Assembly (NCBI RefSeq): GCF_014639275.1
Contig: NZ_BMFW01000013.1
Location: 42,327-106,326, forward strand
Reading direction: 5' to 3'
Length of the DNA stretch: 64,000 bases
Source: Arthrobacter liuii
GTDB lineage: Bacteria > Actinomycetota > Actinomycetes > Actinomycetales > Micrococcaceae
Position 1 is the stretch's first letter. Every line of letters begins with the position of its first letter. The notes under the pieces are model-generated. The model did not search any database. It was not told where the DNA came from and saw only the letters and a list, made by a program, of their open reading frames with translations. Positions 37,388 through 47,726 of the stretch are shown piece by piece. The translations under genes were made by a program, and so were the position numbers.

Positions 37388-38761
37388 GTGACCACTTCCC
37401 CGGAGTTTCCCGCCCCCGTGACAGCCGCCGTCGAGTTCCGCACCATCGACCTTCGGGGCCGCGACCTGACCCTGTCTGCCCTGCGTGCCGCCGTGCCCCG
37501 CGCCAAGGGCCGCACCGTGGCGGACGCCGAGGAAAAGGTCCTGCAGATCATCGCCGCCGTCCGGCAGCGCGGTTTCGCGGCGCTGGCGGAGCTGGCGGAG
37601 CTGTTCGACGGCGTCGCGCAGGAACACCCGCTGGTCCCCAGGGAGGCGATCGCCACAGCCCTGGACCAGCTGGACCCGGCCGTGCGCGCCGCGCTGGAGG
37701 AATCCATCAGCCGGGCACGGAAATTCGCTGACGGCCAGCGCCCCCGCAACGTCGACGTCGAACTGGGCGACGGCGCGATTGTCAGCCAGAACTGGGTGCC
37801 CGTGGCCCGCGTGGGACTCTACGTCCCCGGCGGCCTTGCCGTGTACCCGTCGTCGGTGATCATGAACGTGGTGCCCGCACTCGCGGCAGGAGTGGAGTCC
37901 ATTGCCCTGGCCTCGCCGCCCCAGAGGGAGTTCGGCGGGCTGCCGCACCCCACCATCCTGGCGGCAGCAGCGCTGCTGGGAATCACCGAGGTCTATGCCA
38001 TCGGCGGGGCGCAGGCCATCGCCGCCTTCGCCTACGGCATCGAAGCCACCCCGGCGGGTCCGGCCCTGGAACCCGTTGACGTGGTGACCGGGCCCGGCAA
38101 CATCTTCGTCGCCACGGCCAAGCGCCTGGTCAAGGGCGTCGTCGGCATTGACTCAGAGGCAGGAACCACGGAGATCGCCATCCTCGCCGACGACTCCGCC
38201 CAGCCTGCGCTGGTTGCTGCGGACCTGCTCAGCCAGGCCGAGCATGACCCCAAGGCGGCCTCAGTCCTCATTACCGATTCCGAGGACCTGGCCGCGGCCG
38301 TGCGTGCTGAACTGGCACTGCAGGCCGCCGCAACCAAGCACTCGGCCAGGGTGCAGGAGGCGCTGTCAGGGCCGCAGTCCGGCGTTGTGCTGGTGGACGG
38401 CCTGGAGCAGGGCATTGCCGCCTGCGACGCGTACGCCGCAGAGCACCTGGAAGTCATGACCCGGGACGCGGCCGCGGTGGCCGCACGCATACGGAACGCG
38501 GGCGCCATTTTCGTGGGGGACTACAGCCCGGTCAGCCTTGGCGACTACTGCGCCGGCTCCAACCACGTGCTGCCTACCAGCGGCACGGCGGCTTTCTCGT
38601 CGGGCCTGAACGTGACCACGTTCCTGCGCGCCATCCAGGTGGTCAACTACAGCCGGGAAGCCCTGGCCGAGGTCAGCGGACACATTGTGAGCCTGTCCCG
38701 GGCAGAAGACCTTCCTGCCCACGGGGACGCCGTCACCGCCCGTTTCCCCGGCGTACGGTGA
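37388..38761 (+). CDS. hisD: histidinol dehydrogenase
   Basis: Zinc enzyme that oxidises L-histidinol to L-histidine, the last two steps of the pathway. The 457 residues include [53 protein letters not shown] (zinc/active-site His) and [12 protein letters not shown]. No other his gene is in the window, so it is either alone or the start of an operon that is not continued here: nrdR follows with its own control region. Confidence 0.96.
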   Translation: MTTSPEFPAPVTAAVEFRTIDLRGRDLTLSALRAAVPRAKGRTVADAEEKVLQIIAAVRQRGFAALAELAELFDGVAQEHPLVPREAIATALDQLDPAVRAALEESISRARKFADGQRPRNVDVELGDGAIVSQNWVPVARVGLYVPGGLAVYPSSVIMNVVPALAAGVESIALASPPQREFGGLPHPTILAAAALLGITEVYAIGGAQAIAAFAYGIEATPAGPALEPVDVVTGPGNIFVATAKRLVKGVVGIDSEAGTTEIAILADDSAQPALVAADLLSQAEHDPKAASVLITDSEDLAAAVRAELALQAAATKHSARVQEALSGPQSGVVLVDGLEQGIAACDAYAAEHLEVMTRDAAAVAARIRNAGAIFVGDYSPVSLGDYCAGSNHVLPTSGTAAFSSGLNVTTFLRAIQVVNYSREALAEVSGHIVSLSRAEDLPAHGDAVTARFPGVR

Positions 38762-38765
38762 CACC

Positions 38766-38811
38766 ACTACATGTAGTAATTACAGGATTGTTATTACCCC
38801 AGATGTGCCCG
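38766..38811 (+). promoter_or_regulatory. probable NrdR boxes upstream of nrdR
   Basis: The perfect palindrome ACTACATGTAGT (38766-38777) matches actinobacterial NrdR boxes. A weaker partner, ACCCCAGATGTG (38796-38807), is centred 32 bp further, three helical turns, the usual NrdR spacing. TAAACT at 38812 may be the -10, so NrdR would repress itself. Confidence 0.6.
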
Positions 38812-38898
38812 TAAACTGGAGGCGCCACGGCATCGCCCCCCGGCGGTGCTGATGGCTTCCAATCACTCTGCACACCACAAGCGGAAAGGGGGAACGCC

Positions 38899-39402
38899 AT
38901 GTACTGTCCGTTCTGCCGGAACCCCGATTCCCGCGTGGTGGACAGCCGGATGGCGGATGACGGCTCAGCCATCCGCCGGCGCCGGCAGTGCCCCGAATGC
39001 GGCCGCCGGTTCACAACCGTGGAGACCACAAGCCTGTCCGTGATCAAGCGTTCCGGCGTGGGGGAGCCCTTCAGCCGCAGCAAGGTGATCAACGGCGTGC
39101 GCAAAGCCTGCCAGGGCCGTCCCGTGAGCGAGGACGACCTCGCCATGCTGGCCCAGGAAGTCGAAGAGCAGATCCGCGCGTCAGGAGCTGCCGAAATCGA
39201 TGCCCACGAGGTTGGCCTGGTGATTCTTGGGCCCCTGCAGAAACTCGACAAAGTGGCGTACCTGCGCTTTGCCAGCGTGTACCAGGCGTTCGAGTCGCTG
39301 GAGGATTTCGAGACTGCTATCGCCCTGCTTCGGCACGAGGCCGAGGAAGACGCCAAGGGCGCATCCAGCGGCGCCAAGAGCTCCGAGAAGACCCCCCTCT
39401 AA
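38899..39402 (+). CDS. nrdR: ribonucleotide reductase repressor NrdR
   Basis: Represses ribonucleotide reductase genes in response to ATP/dATP. The 167 residues contain a zinc ribbon (Cys3, Cys6, Cys31, Cys34), with the [15 protein letters not shown] stretch, and an ATP-cone ([17 protein letters not shown], then [22 protein letters not shown] in pieces). GAAAGGGGGAACGCC provides the ribosome-binding site. Its own promoter carries probable NrdR boxes. Confidence 0.97.
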   Translation: MYCPFCRNPDSRVVDSRMADDGSAIRRRRQCPECGRRFTTVETTSLSVIKRSGVGEPFSRSKVINGVRKACQGRPVSEDDLAMLAQEVEEQIRASGAAEIDAHEVGLVILGPLQKLDKVAYLRFASVYQAFESLEDFETAIALLRHEAEEDAKGASSGAKSSEKTPL

Positions 39403-39405
39403 ACT

Positions 39406-39445
39406 CCGGTGGCGGCAGCTGAGGGGAAGCCGCGGCCGCCACCGG
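39406..39445. terminator. bidirectional hairpin between nrdR and ppgK
   Basis: CCGGTGGCGGC / GCCGCCACCGG, 11 pairs with an 18-base loop, between convergent genes. No T tract on either side. Confidence 0.5.
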
Positions 39446-39453
39446 CACCACTC

Positions 39454-40257
39454 CTACTTGGCCAGTTTGTGCTGCAGGGCGATTTCGATCGCGGCGCCAA
39501 CAATGCCTGCCTCGTTGCGGAGGACAGCAGGGACAATCGGCGTGCGGAGCTTGAGGTTCGGCAGGTACTCGTCGGCGCGCTTGGAGATCCCGCCGCCCAC
39601 GATGAACAGTTCCGGCGAGAACAGGAACTCCACATGCGAGAAGTAGCGCTGCAACAGCACGCTGTACTCGTCCCAGGACAGCCCGTCCCGTTCGCGGGCA
39701 ACGGCGGAGGCCTTCGATTCGGCGTCGAAGCCGTCAACCTCCAGGTGGCCCAGCTCTGCATTGGGGACCAGTTTTCCATCGAAGATGAACGCAGAACCGA
39801 TGCCGGTGCCCAGGGTGATCACCAGGACGGTTCCGGAGACACCGGCACCGGCGCCGTAGCGTGCTTCCGCCAGGCCGGCGGCGTCGGCGTCGTTGATGAC
39901 CTCCACCGGCCGGCCAAGCCGGGCGGTGAGGAGGGCATCGATGTCCGTGTCCAGCCAGCTCTTGTCCACGTTGGCAGCTGAGTGGACCACGCCGTGCTGG
40001 ATGATCCCCGGGAAGGTCACGCCCACCGGTGAACCGGCTTCCGGGGCCTCGGGGCGTGCCGAGAGTTCGGCCACCACAAGGGCCACGGCCTCGGCGACGG
40101 CCGCAGGGGTGGCGGGCTGCGGCGTGGGTACGCGGAAGCGTTCACCAAGGAGCTTGCCCTTCTTCAGGTCGACAATGCCGCCCTTGATGCCCGTACCACC
40201 GATGTCGATGCCGATCAGCGGTGCGTTCTTGTGCGACTTCTCGTCCTTCTTGGCCAA
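39454..40257 (-). CDS. ppgK: polyphosphate glucokinase
   Basis: Phosphorylates glucose with inorganic polyphosphate (and often ATP). A ROK-family protein of 267 residues from TTG 40257. [12 protein letters not shown] is the phosphate-1 loop, [16 protein letters not shown] holds the catalytic Asp, and [14 protein letters not shown] is typical of polyphosphate-using enzymes. ELGHLEVDG replaces the zinc motif of other ROK kinases. The start is uncertain because the reading frame is open to 40332, but family members begin near MAKKDEKS. Confidence 0.9.
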   Translation of the reverse strand: MAKKDEKSHKNAPLIGIDIGGTGIKGGIVDLKKGKLLGERFRVPTPQPATPAAVAEAVALVVAELSARPEAPEAGSPVGVTFPGIIQHGVVHSAANVDKSWLDTDIDALLTARLGRPVEVINDADAAGLAEARYGAGAGVSGTVLVITLGTGIGSAFIFDGKLVPNAELGHLEVDGFDAESKASAVARERDGLSWDEYSVLLQRYFSHVEFLFSPELFIVGGGISKRADEYLPNLKLRTPIVPAVLRNEAGIVGAAIEIALQHKLAK

Positions 40258-40320
40258 TGGGATTCCGTTCTTGACAGGGCGGGCAGGAAAAGGGGCGGCT
40301 TTGGGCGGCCCATGACAGGT

Positions 40321-40358
40321 GCCGGTCTGCACCGGCTCCCATGCCCTGCGGGCATGGG
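40321..40358 (-). terminator. two adjacent hairpins between map and ppgK
   Basis: CCCATGCCC-TGC-GGGCATGGG (40338-40358) and GCCGGT-CTGC-ACCGGC (40321-40336) stand back to back just after the map stop. Neither has a T tract. Confidence 0.5.
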
Positions 40359-40362
40359 ACAG

Positions 40363-41241
40363 CTACGGCAGGGTGAGGATCTCGGCGCCGGCCTCGGTGA
40401 CCAGCAGGGTGTGCTCGAACTGGGCGGTGCGCCTGTGGTCCCGGGTGACCACGGTCCAGTCGTCGCTCCACATGTCCCACTCCACGGTGCCGAGGGTGAG
40501 CATCGGTTCGATGGTGAACACCATGCCGGCCTCGATTACCGTGTTGTAGGCGGGGGCAGCATCATAGTGCGGAATGATCAGCCCGGTGTGGAAGGCCTCG
40601 CCCACCCCGTGCCCGGTGAAGTCGCGCACCACGCCGTAGCCAAAACGCTTGGCATAGGACTGGATGGTCCGGCCGATGACGTTGATCTCGCGTCCCGGCG
40701 ACACGGCCTTGATGGCCCGGTTCAGCGACTCCTGGGTGCGCTCCACAAGCAGCCGGGATTCCTCGTCAACGTCGCCCACCGGGAAGGTGAAATTGGTGTC
40801 TCCGTGGACTCCGTTGATGTAGGCGGTGATGTCGATGTTCAGGATGTCGCCGTCCTGGACCACTGTGCTGTCCGGGATGCCGTGGCAGATGACCTCGTTC
40901 AGCGAGGAGCACAGCGATTTGGGGAATCCGCGGTAGCCGAGCGTGGACGGATAGGCCTGGTGGTCAAGCAGGAATTCGTGACCCACTTTGTCCAGCTCAT
41001 CGGTGGTGACCCCTGGCTGGATGTGCTTGCCCACTTCCACGATGGCCTGCGCCGCGATCTTTCCGGCGATCCGGATCTTCTCGATGGTTTCCGCAGATTT
41101 AACCTCGGAGCCGGTGAATTTGGTGGGGGCGGGCTTGCCGACATACTCCGGACGGGGGATGGACGCCGGGACGGGACGCTGCGGACTCAGGGTACCCGGG
41201 GTGAGGGTGCCAATGGGTGCAGTCGAGGCAAGGGAAGGCAT
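40363..41241 (-). CDS. map: methionine aminopeptidase, type I with N-terminal extension
   Basis: Removes the initiator Met from new proteins. The 292 residues carry the five metal ligands of the pita-bread fold: Asp in [10 protein letters not shown] and in [10 protein letters not shown], His in [10 protein letters not shown], Glu in FTIEPML and Glu in HTLLVTEAG. The Pro-rich N-terminal 40 residues ([19 protein letters not shown]) are the linker of the MetAP1c class of actinobacteria. The ATG follows TATGAT by six bases, so the mRNA is likely leaderless. Confidence 0.96.
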   Translation of the reverse strand: MPSLASTAPIGTLTPGTLSPQRPVPASIPRPEYVGKPAPTKFTGSEVKSAETIEKIRIAGKIAAQAIVEVGKHIQPGVTTDELDKVGHEFLLDHQAYPSTLGYRGFPKSLCSSLNEVICHGIPDSTVVQDGDILNIDITAYINGVHGDTNFTFPVGDVDEESRLLVERTQESLNRAIKAVSPGREINVIGRTIQSYAKRFGYGVVRDFTGHGVGEAFHTGLIIPHYDAAPAYNTVIEAGMVFTIEPMLTLGTVEWDMWSDDWTVVTRDHRRTAQFEHTLLVTEAGAEILTLP

Positions 41242-41247
41242 AGATTG

Positions 41248-41253
41248 ATCATA
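41248..41253 (-). promoter_or_regulatory. -10 hexamer of a leaderless map promoter
   Basis: On the minus strand TATGAT, six bases (CAATCT), ATG. Confidence 0.65.
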
Positions 41254-41362
41254 TAAGGCACCACAGAACGCCTAACAACCGACAAGCGGTGGAGGACACG
41301 CGTAAGTGTTTGTGTTACGTGGATCACCCCCGCTTTCCCTGCCGCCGGAACGAGGAGCAACG

Positions 41363-41527
41363 ATGACTGAGTACTGGTTCAACATCAAGACCCACGAGGT
41401 GGAAGAGGACCGGCTTTCGGACTGGAGCCAGCTCATTGGGCCGTACAAGACCCGCGCGGAAGCCGAGCATGCCCTGGAGAAGGTCAAGGCGCGCAACGAG
41501 GCCTGGGAAAAGGGCGACGACGACTGA
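41363..41527 (+). CDS. small SPOR-like protein
   Basis: A 54-residue acidic protein: MTEYWFNIKTHEVEED, then LIGPYKTRAEAEHALEKVKARN. The GPYxTRAEAExAL core is that of SPOR domains, which bind denuded glycan, but there is no signal peptide or membrane helix, so a cytosolic role is more likely. Clear ribosome-binding site (GAGGAGCAACG). It is divergent from map, an arrangement common in Arthrobacter relatives. Confidence 0.85.
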   Translation: MTEYWFNIKTHEVEEDRLSDWSQLIGPYKTRAEAEHALEKVKARNEAWEKGDDD

Positions 41528-41712
41528 ACGGTTGGGTGCGCAGGCTCAAGGACGCCCGGGCGTGGGGGCGCCTGGGCGGCACTCCTCCGCGGACTGCCTC
41601 GGCCGCGGGCGGCCTCGCCTTGACGTCCGCTTCCGGAGTACCGCCCAGGCGCCGTCAAAGCTGCCCGCGCGGTTGCCGACGGTACGCCGATTCAGGGATC
41701 GTCAGGGTGGGA

Positions 41713-42603
41713 CTAGAACGAATGTTCCGGGCCGGGGAACTGGCCGGAGCGGACGTCGTCGCCATAGGCGGTGGCCGCATCCAGCAGGGTGGTGCGCAGG
41801 TCCGCGTACTGCTTGACGAATTTGGCCATCCGGCCGCCCCGGAGCCCGGCCATGTCCTGCCAAACAAGGACCTGGCCCGTGGTTGCCTTGCCGGCGCCAA
41901 TGCCCACCGTGGGGACCTCCACTGCTGCGTCAATCGCCGCGGCCGTCTCCGCCGGCACCATTTCCATCAGCACGCAGAACGCGCCCGCTTCGGCAAGGGC
42001 GCGGGCGTCGTCGATCAGCCGCTGGGCGTCATCGCCGCGGCCCTGGACGCGGTACCCGCCCAGGGCGTGTTCGCTCTGAGGGGTGAAGCCGATGTGGGCC
42101 ATGACCGGAATGCCTGCCTGCACCATTGCCCGGACCGTCGGTGCGTAGTATTGGCCGCCCTCGATCTTCACCGCGTGCGCGAGCCCTTCCTTGAGGAAAC
42201 GGACACCAGCTGAAACGGCCTGTTCCGCGCTGACCTCATAGCTTCCGAACGGCAGGTCAGCCACCACCAGGGCGCGCTTGGCGGACCGGGCCACAGCGCG
42301 GCACAGGGGGAGTAGCTCGTCCACGGTCACCGGAAGGCTGGTCTCATTGCCAAAGACGTTGTTCGAAGCCGAATCCCCAACCAGGAGTACCTCGATGCCG
42401 GCAGCGTCAAAAATTTCTGCCGTGTACTGCTCGTACGCGGTGAGCATGGCGAACCTTGTGCCGTCGCGCTTGGCCTGCTGCAAGTGGTGGATGCGGACCT
42501 TTGCCGGCTTCCGGTCGGCAGGGGCGGGCGTGCCGGGGCCGTTGCCGTAGGGGGCGGGTACTTCTGCGGACGCGCTGGAGTCGGAGCTGTTGCTTGAGGC
42601 CAT
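41713..42603 (-). CDS. panB: 3-methyl-2-oxobutanoate hydroxymethyltransferase
   Basis: Makes ketopantoate from 2-oxoisovalerate and methylene-tetrahydrofolate, the first committed step of pantothenate synthesis. The 296 residues contain [30 protein letters not shown] metal site (seen as LLVGDSASN), [27 protein letters not shown] and MEMVPAE. A Ser/Pro-rich 30-residue N-terminal extension is extra. The start is ATG at 42603, six bases after TACGCT. Confidence 0.95.
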   Translation of the reverse strand: MASSNSSDSSASAEVPAPYGNGPGTPAPADRKPAKVRIHHLQQAKRDGTRFAMLTAYEQYTAEIFDAAGIEVLLVGDSASNNVFGNETSLPVTVDELLPLCRAVARSAKRALVVADLPFGSYEVSAEQAVSAGVRFLKEGLAHAVKIEGGQYYAPTVRAMVQAGIPVMAHIGFTPQSEHALGGYRVQGRGDDAQRLIDDARALAEAGAFCVLMEMVPAETAAAIDAAVEVPTVGIGAGKATTGQVLVWQDMAGLRGGRMAKFVKQYADLRTTLLDAATAYGDDVRSGQFPGPEHSF

Positions 42604-42609
42604 GGGATG

Positions 42610-42615
42610 AGCGTA
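42610..42615 (-). promoter_or_regulatory. -10 hexamer of a leaderless panB promoter
   Basis: On the minus strand TACGCT, six bases (CATCCC), ATG. Confidence 0.5.
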
Positions 42616-42703
42616 GTGCCGGGGCCGCGGTGGTAGCTACCGCGGGCACGCCGGGGACCGGGTTAAGGGCGCCAGGTTAATGCTGTGTTACGCACGGCGC
42701 AGG

Positions 42704-42755
42704 CTTCAGCACCGGCGCCGAATGATTAGCTTCAGCACCGGCGCCGAATGATTAG
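42704..42755. repeat. perfect 26-bp tandem duplication upstream of glnA2
   Basis: Two identical adjacent copies (42704-42729 and 42730-42755), each beginning CTTCAGCACCGG and ending AATGATTAG. A TAGAGT hexamer directly follows the second copy (42756-42761). The duplication would place extra copies of any binding site just upstream of the glnA2 promoter. Confidence 0.9.
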
Positions 42756-42829
42756 TAGAGTGTTGATGAACGGCTGCCGGCCCTTTGCGCGGACCCGGAG
42801 CATGGACGTTGACCGGAGAAGAGGCCATC

Positions 42830-44170
42830 ATGGACCGCCAGCAAGAGTTTGTCCTGCGCACTATCGAAGAGCGCGACGTACGTTTCGTGCGCCTGTGGTT
42901 CACCGACGTCGTGGGTTCGCTGAAGTCCGTGGCGCTGGCACCGGCAGAGGTCGAGGGAGCGTTCGAGGAAGGCCTCGGTTTCGACGGCTCCTCCATCGAG
43001 GGCCTGGCCCGCGTCTTTGAATCGGATATGCTGGCCCAGCCCGATCCCGCCACCTTCCAGATCCTGCCGTGGCGCGGTGAGACGGAGCAGACCTCGCGGA
43101 TGTTCTGCGACATCCTCACCCCGGACGGGGAGCCTTCCGCTGCCGACCCGCGCAACGTGCTCAAGCGGACCCTCGCCAAGGCCGCGGACATGGGCTTCAC
43201 CTGCTACACCCACCCTGAGATCGAGTTCTACCTGCTCAAATCGCACGAACCCGGTCCCAACGGCGCACCGGTGCCCGTGGACGAGGGCGGCTACTTCGAC
43301 CACGTTCCCGGTGGCGTGGCGCAGGACTTCCGCCGCACCGCGGTGACCATGCTGGAATCCGTGGGCATTTCCGTGGAATTCAGCCACCACGAGGCCGGCC
43401 CCGGCCAGAACGAGATCGACCTCCGCTACGCCGACGCCCTGCAGACGGCTGACAACATCATGACCTTCCGGACCGTGATCAAGGAAGTGGCCCTGCAGCA
43501 GGGCACGTACGCCACGTTCATGCCCAAGCCGTTTACCGACCACCCCGGGTCCGGCATGCACACGCACTTCTCCCTGTTCGAGGGCGACAGCAACGCGTTC
43601 TTCGAGGCCGGTGCAGAATTCCAGCTGTCCAAGACAGCGCGCCAGTTCATTGCCGGCATCCTCAAGCACGCCCCGGAGTTCACCGCCGTCACCAACCAAT
43701 TTGTGAACTCCTACAAGCGCCTCTGGGGCGGCGGCGAGGCGCCGAGCTACCTGAGCTGGGGCCACAACAACCGCTCCGCGCTGGTCCGCGTGCCCCTGTA
43801 CAAGCCGGGCAAGGGCCAGTCCGCCCGGATCGAGTACCGCGGCATCGACTCCGCCGCCAACCCCTACCTCGCCTACGCGGTCCTGCTGGGCGCGGGCCTG
43901 AAGGGCATCGAGGAGGGCTACGACCTTCCGGCCGCAGCCGAGGACGACGTCTGGTCGCTGAGTTCCGCCGAACGCCGGGCCATGGGCCACGATCCCCTCC
44001 CGGCCAGCCTGCACGATGCCATCCGTTCCATGGAGGACTCGGAGCTGATGCCGCAGATCCTGGGCGAACAGGTCTACGAGCACTTCCTGCGCAACAAGCG
44101 CGCCGAATGGCAGGACTACCGGCTGCAGGTGACGCCCTACGAGCTGCAACGCAACCTCGGCATCCTCTAG
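42830..44170 (+). CDS. glnA2: glutamine synthetase, GlnA2 type
   Basis: A 446-residue type I glutamine synthetase, the same length as mycobacterial GlnA2. Motifs: LWFTDVVGSLKSV, GLGFDGSSIEG, HPEIEFYLL with metal-binding Glu, GSGMHTHFSLF (ATP/metal) and RIEYRGIDSAANPYLA. The region of the adenylylated tyrosine reads GYDLPAAAEDD rather than the NLYDLPPEE of true GlnA1, so control by GlnE is doubtful. ATG 42830 follows GGAGAAGAGG. glnE starts on the next base after its stop. Confidence 0.92.
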   Translation: MDRQQEFVLRTIEERDVRFVRLWFTDVVGSLKSVALAPAEVEGAFEEGLGFDGSSIEGLARVFESDMLAQPDPATFQILPWRGETEQTSRMFCDILTPDGEPSAADPRNVLKRTLAKAADMGFTCYTHPEIEFYLLKSHEPGPNGAPVPVDEGGYFDHVPGGVAQDFRRTAVTMLESVGISVEFSHHEAGPGQNEIDLRYADALQTADNIMTFRTVIKEVALQQGTYATFMPKPFTDHPGSGMHTHFSLFEGDSNAFFEAGAEFQLSKTARQFIAGILKHAPEFTAVTNQFVNSYKRLWGGGEAPSYLSWGHNNRSALVRVPLYKPGKGQSARIEYRGIDSAANPYLAYAVLLGAGLKGIEEGYDLPAAAEDDVWSLSSAERRAMGHDPLPASLHDAIRSMEDSELMPQILGEQVYEHFLRNKRAEWQDYRLQVTPYELQRNLGIL

Positions 44171-47100
44171 GTGCCCGTCGTGAGCCTGGCGCGGCGCCTG
44201 ATCGCGGCCGGATTCAGCGACCTGGAGAAGGGCGAGCGGTTCCTTGCCGCGCGTGAACTCGACGGGCTGGACCAGGACAGGCTCTTTGCCGGGCTCCAGC
44301 TCGCGGCCAGCCCGGACACCGCCCTGCAGTCGCTGGTGCGGCTGATTGAGAAGCATCCGCAGTTGCTGGACCTGGCTGCCGCCCAGGCGGAGGCCAGCGA
44401 GCCGATGTACCGGGTTCTCGGTGCCTCGGAGGCTCTCGGGGAGTTCCTCATCCGGCACCCCGAGCACCTCGAGGCCTTCGAGGTCCGCGCCAGTCCTGAG
44501 CCGCTGCCCGCTGACCCGGCACGGCTGCGCGCCACGCTCCTGCAATCCGTCGGCGCCGACCCCCGGGCCGCCCGTCCGGTTGCCGCCAGCACTGGCGTGG
44601 ATGCCTATGCTGCCCTGCGCACCGCCTACCGGCGCGGGTTGGTGGACCTGGCCGTGAAAGACCTCTGCGCCGCGGATCCGCTGGACTTCCTGCCGTCGGT
44701 GGGCGGTGAACTGGCGGACCTGGCCGCTGCCGCCATCGAGGCTGCCCTCGCCGTTTCCCGGGCGGAGGCTGCGGAGCAGCACAGCGCTGCCGACGTCGCC
44801 GACGTCGGCCTGGCAGTGATCGGGATGGGCAAATGCGGGGCCCGGGAACTGAACTACATCTCCGACGTCGACGTCATCTACGTGGTGGACTCCGGCAGCC
44901 TGGAGGATGCGCAGGCCAGCATCATCGGCACCGCCCTGGCCAGCGGCATCTCCCGGGCCATCTCATCGGTCGCCAGGGAACCCGGCCTGTGGGAGGTGGA
45001 CGCCAACCTCAGGCCCGAGGGCAAATCGGGGCCGTTGGTCCGCACCCTCGCCTCCCATGAGACGTACTACGCCAGGTGGGCTGAAAGCTGGGAATTCCAG
45101 GCACTGCTCAAGGCCCGTGCCATCGCCGGCGACGCCGCACTGGGCCGGGCCTACGAGGAAGCCGTGGCACCACTGATCTGGAGCTCGGCCGGGCGGGAAG
45201 GCTTCGTGGAGTCCGTCCAGGCGATGCGCCGCAGGGTCACCGAGCACATTCCGCCCGCGGAGGAGCAGCGCCAGATCAAGCTGGGACGCGGCGGGCTGCG
45301 GGACGTCGAATTCACCGTCCAGCTGCTCCAGCTGGTGCACGGCAAGGCGGATGAGACATTACGACGGCGGGACACCACCTCTGCGATTGCCGCGCTGTCA
45401 GCCGGAGGCTACATCGGCCGTTCCGACGCGGCGGCCTTCGACAACGCCTACCGTTACCTGCGGCTCCTGGAACACCGGATCCAGCTGTTCCAGTTGCGCC
45501 GCACCCACCTCATGCCCGTGGCGGAACCGGCGCTGCGGTCCTTGGCCAAGGCCGTGCTGGGACCCTTCTCCAACGAGCGGCCCAGCCCGGATTCCCTGCT
45601 GTCCGCGTGGCAGCGGACCAAACGCTCGGTACGGGAACTGCACGAGCGCATCTTCTACCGGCCGCTGCTGAACACTGCTGCCAAGCTCAGCACTGAGGAT
45701 GCCAAGCTGACCCCTGAGGCCGCGCAGGGACGGCTGGCAGCCCTCGGCTACCGGGACCCTAAGGGGGCGATGCGGCACATCGAGGCGCTGACAGCCGGGG
45801 TGAGCCGCCGTGCCGCCCTGCAGCGCCAGCTGCTGCCGATCCTGCTGGACTGGCTTGCCGAGGGCGTGGACCCGGATGCAGGCCTCCTGGCATTCCGCCG
45901 CGTCAGCGAAGCGCTGGGCACCACGCACTGGTACCTGGGCCTGCTCCGTGACTCCAACGCCGCCGCCGAACGCCTGTGCCACATGCTTTCCAATTCCCGG
46001 CTGATCGCGGACCTGCTGGAAGTCTCCCCGGAGTCCGTCGCCTGGCTGGGACAGGACAAAGACCTGGTACCCGTGGGCTTCGAAGCCCAGTGGCAGGAAA
46101 TCACCGCCAAGATGTCCCGGCACGCGGACCCGGAGAGCGCCATGCGCCTGATCCGGTTGATCCGGCGGCGGGAAATCCTGCGCATCGCCATCGCCGATTC
46201 CACCGGGCTGCTGGAGCAGGAGCAGGTGGGCCACGCTTTGGCAGACACGGACCGTGCCGCGGTCTTGGGGGCCCTGCGGGTGGCGGAAGGAATCGTCTCC
46301 GCCGACGGACCGCTCAAGACCACCGTCCTGGTGGTGGCCATGGGGCGCCAGGGCGGCCGCGAAATCGGCTACGGCTCGGATGCCGACGTCATGTATGTCC
46401 ACCGGGCACTGCCGGGCTTCGCCGAAGCGGAGGCGCAGGAACAGGCTGCCCGCATCGTGGCGAAGGTGTCCAGCCTCCTTACCCAGCCACTGAAACCGGC
46501 CATCATGGCCGAGCGCGTCCTCCAGATGGACGCCGACCTCCGGCCCGAGGGTAAAAACGGGGCCATGGTGCGTTCCCTTGACTCCTTCGCCGAGTACTAC
46601 CGGCGCTGGTCCTTGGTCTGGGAAGCACAGGCCCTGCTGCGGGCACGCCCCATGGCCGGCGACGATTCCTTAGCGGCTGATTTCCTCAAGCTGATCGACC
46701 CCATCCGGTATCCGGAATCGGTATCGGAACAGGACGTGCGCGAAATCAGGCGCATCAAGGCGCGCGTGGAATCCGAGCGGCTGCCACGCGGCGCCGACCC
46801 TGCACGCCACCTCAAACTGGGCCGCGGCGGCCTCAGCGATGTCGAGTGGCTGGTGCAGTTGCTGCAACTCCAGAACGCCGGGAAGCATCCGCAGCTGAGG
46901 ACCACGTCCACGCTGGAGGCACTGGCAGCCGCCACGGAACTTGGCCTGCTGGATGGCGCCGACGCCCGGCTCCTGGCCGAAGCCTGGCGGCTTGCCAGCC
47001 GCATCCGGTCCGCCAACGTCATCTGGAACGGCAAGGCCTCCGACCTCCTGCCCTCCTCCCGCCGCGACCTCGAGGCCGTGGCGCGCTGGTGCGGCTACGA

Positions 47101-47191
47101 TCCGGGACACGCTGCCGCACTGGAGGAGGACTACCTGAGGGTGAGCCGCCGCGCCCGGGCAGTCTTTGAGCGTGTCTTCTATGGGCACTAG
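44171..47191 (+). CDS. glnE: bifunctional glutamine synthetase adenylyltransferase/deadenylase
   Basis: Adds and removes AMP on type I glutamine synthetase in response to nitrogen. The 1006 residues contain two nucleotidyltransferase cores: GKCGARELNYISDVDVIYV (near 220) and GRQGGREIGYGSDADVMYV (near 722), each followed by a helical domain starting LRPEGKSG or LRPEGKNG. Both Asp-x-Asp pairs are intact, so both activities should work. Its natural target glnA is missing from this locus except for a 3' stub at 48002. Confidence 0.96.
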   Translation: MPVVSLARRLIAAGFSDLEKGERFLAARELDGLDQDRLFAGLQLAASPDTALQSLVRLIEKHPQLLDLAAAQAEASEPMYRVLGASEALGEFLIRHPEHLEAFEVRASPEPLPADPARLRATLLQSVGADPRAARPVAASTGVDAYAALRTAYRRGLVDLAVKDLCAADPLDFLPSVGGELADLAAAAIEAALAVSRAEAAEQHSAADVADVGLAVIGMGKCGARELNYISDVDVIYVVDSGSLEDAQASIIGTALASGISRAISSVAREPGLWEVDANLRPEGKSGPLVRTLASHETYYARWAESWEFQALLKARAIAGDAALGRAYEEAVAPLIWSSAGREGFVESVQAMRRRVTEHIPPAEEQRQIKLGRGGLRDVEFTVQLLQLVHGKADETLRRRDTTSAIAALSAGGYIGRSDAAAFDNAYRYLRLLEHRIQLFQLRRTHLMPVAEPALRSLAKAVLGPFSNERPSPDSLLSAWQRTKRSVRELHERIFYRPLLNTAAKLSTEDAKLTPEAAQGRLAALGYRDPKGAMRHIEALTAGVSRRAALQRQLLPILLDWLAEGVDPDAGLLAFRRVSEALGTTHWYLGLLRDSNAAAERLCHMLSNSRLIADLLEVSPESVAWLGQDKDLVPVGFEAQWQEITAKMSRHADPESAMRLIRLIRRREILRIAIADSTGLLEQEQVGHALADTDRAAVLGALRVAEGIVSADGPLKTTVLVVAMGRQGGREIGYGSDADVMYVHRALPGFAEAEAQEQAARIVAKVSSLLTQPLKPAIMAERVLQMDADLRPEGKNGAMVRSLDSFAEYYRRWSLVWEAQALLRARPMAGDDSLAADFLKLIDPIRYPESVSEQDVREIRRIKARVESERLPRGADPARHLKLGRGGLSDVEWLVQLLQLQNAGKHPQLRTTSTLEALAAATELGLLDGADARLLAEAWRLASRIRSANVIWNGKASDLLPSSRRDLEAVARWCGYDPGHAAALEEDYLRVSRRARAVFERVFYGH

Positions 47192-47726
47192 GACCGCGGG
47201 ATGGGTCTGGCTCATCCCGTTGCAGGACCTGGACGATGGCGCCCGGGCCATCCAGCTCGGTGCCGTCGCGAACATGGCGGTGCTGCCCGGCCAGGAGCGT
47301 TTCGTGGGCGACCCCCTGCGGATGGCCCTGGCAGGACTGGCCGAAGAATCACGACGGCCCTATGTGGTCGAGGCCGAAGGCGACGCCGTGGGCCTGCTGA
47401 CCCTGCAGGCGGGGGCGGCACGGCTCGCCGGCTGGCCCGACGACCAGTCCGCCTGGCTGCTGCGCGGGTTCCTGATCGACCGGCGGCACCAGGGCAGGGG
47501 GCTGGGGACGCTCGCGGCCGCGGCCGCGGTGGAGGCCGCGGCCAGGCTCACCGCGAGGCACCAAAGTGGCGAGTCCGGCGTCGTACTCTCCGTCAACGAA
47601 GAAAACCCTGCGGGCCTGTCCGCGTACCGCCGCGCCGGCTTTGCCGATGCAGGGCCTTATCCTGGCGGCTCCGCCGGGCCGCAGCGGACCATGTTCCACA
47701 GCTTTGCCACCAACACGCCGGCGTAA
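47181..47726 (+). CDS. GNAT-family N-acetyltransferase
   Basis: A 181-residue acetyltransferase of the Gcn5 superfamily. The acetyl-CoA motif A reads FLIDRRHQGRGLGTLA, and motif B is VNEENPAGLSAYRRAGF. The ATG at 47181 lies inside the end of glnE (overlap 11 bp), so it is co-expressed. Substrate unknown; relatives acetylate amines such as spermidine. Confidence 0.9.
   Translation: MGTRTAGWVWLIPLQDLDDGARAIQLGAVANMAVLPGQERFVGDPLRMALAGLAEESRRPYVVEAEGDAVGLLTLQAGAARLAGWPDDQSAWLLRGFLIDRRHQGRGLGTLAAAAAVEAAARLTARHQSGESGVVLSVNEENPAGLSAYRRAGFADAGPYPGGSAGPQRTMFHSFATNTPA

Noticed and set aside
41536..42213. 225-codon plus-strand frame after the SPOR-like gene
   Set aside because: Mostly antisense to panB; the part before panB has no homologous features.
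42752..44782. 676-codon minus-strand frame across glnA2 and glnE
   Set aside because: Antisense to two well-supported genes; product is compositionally odd and matches no family.
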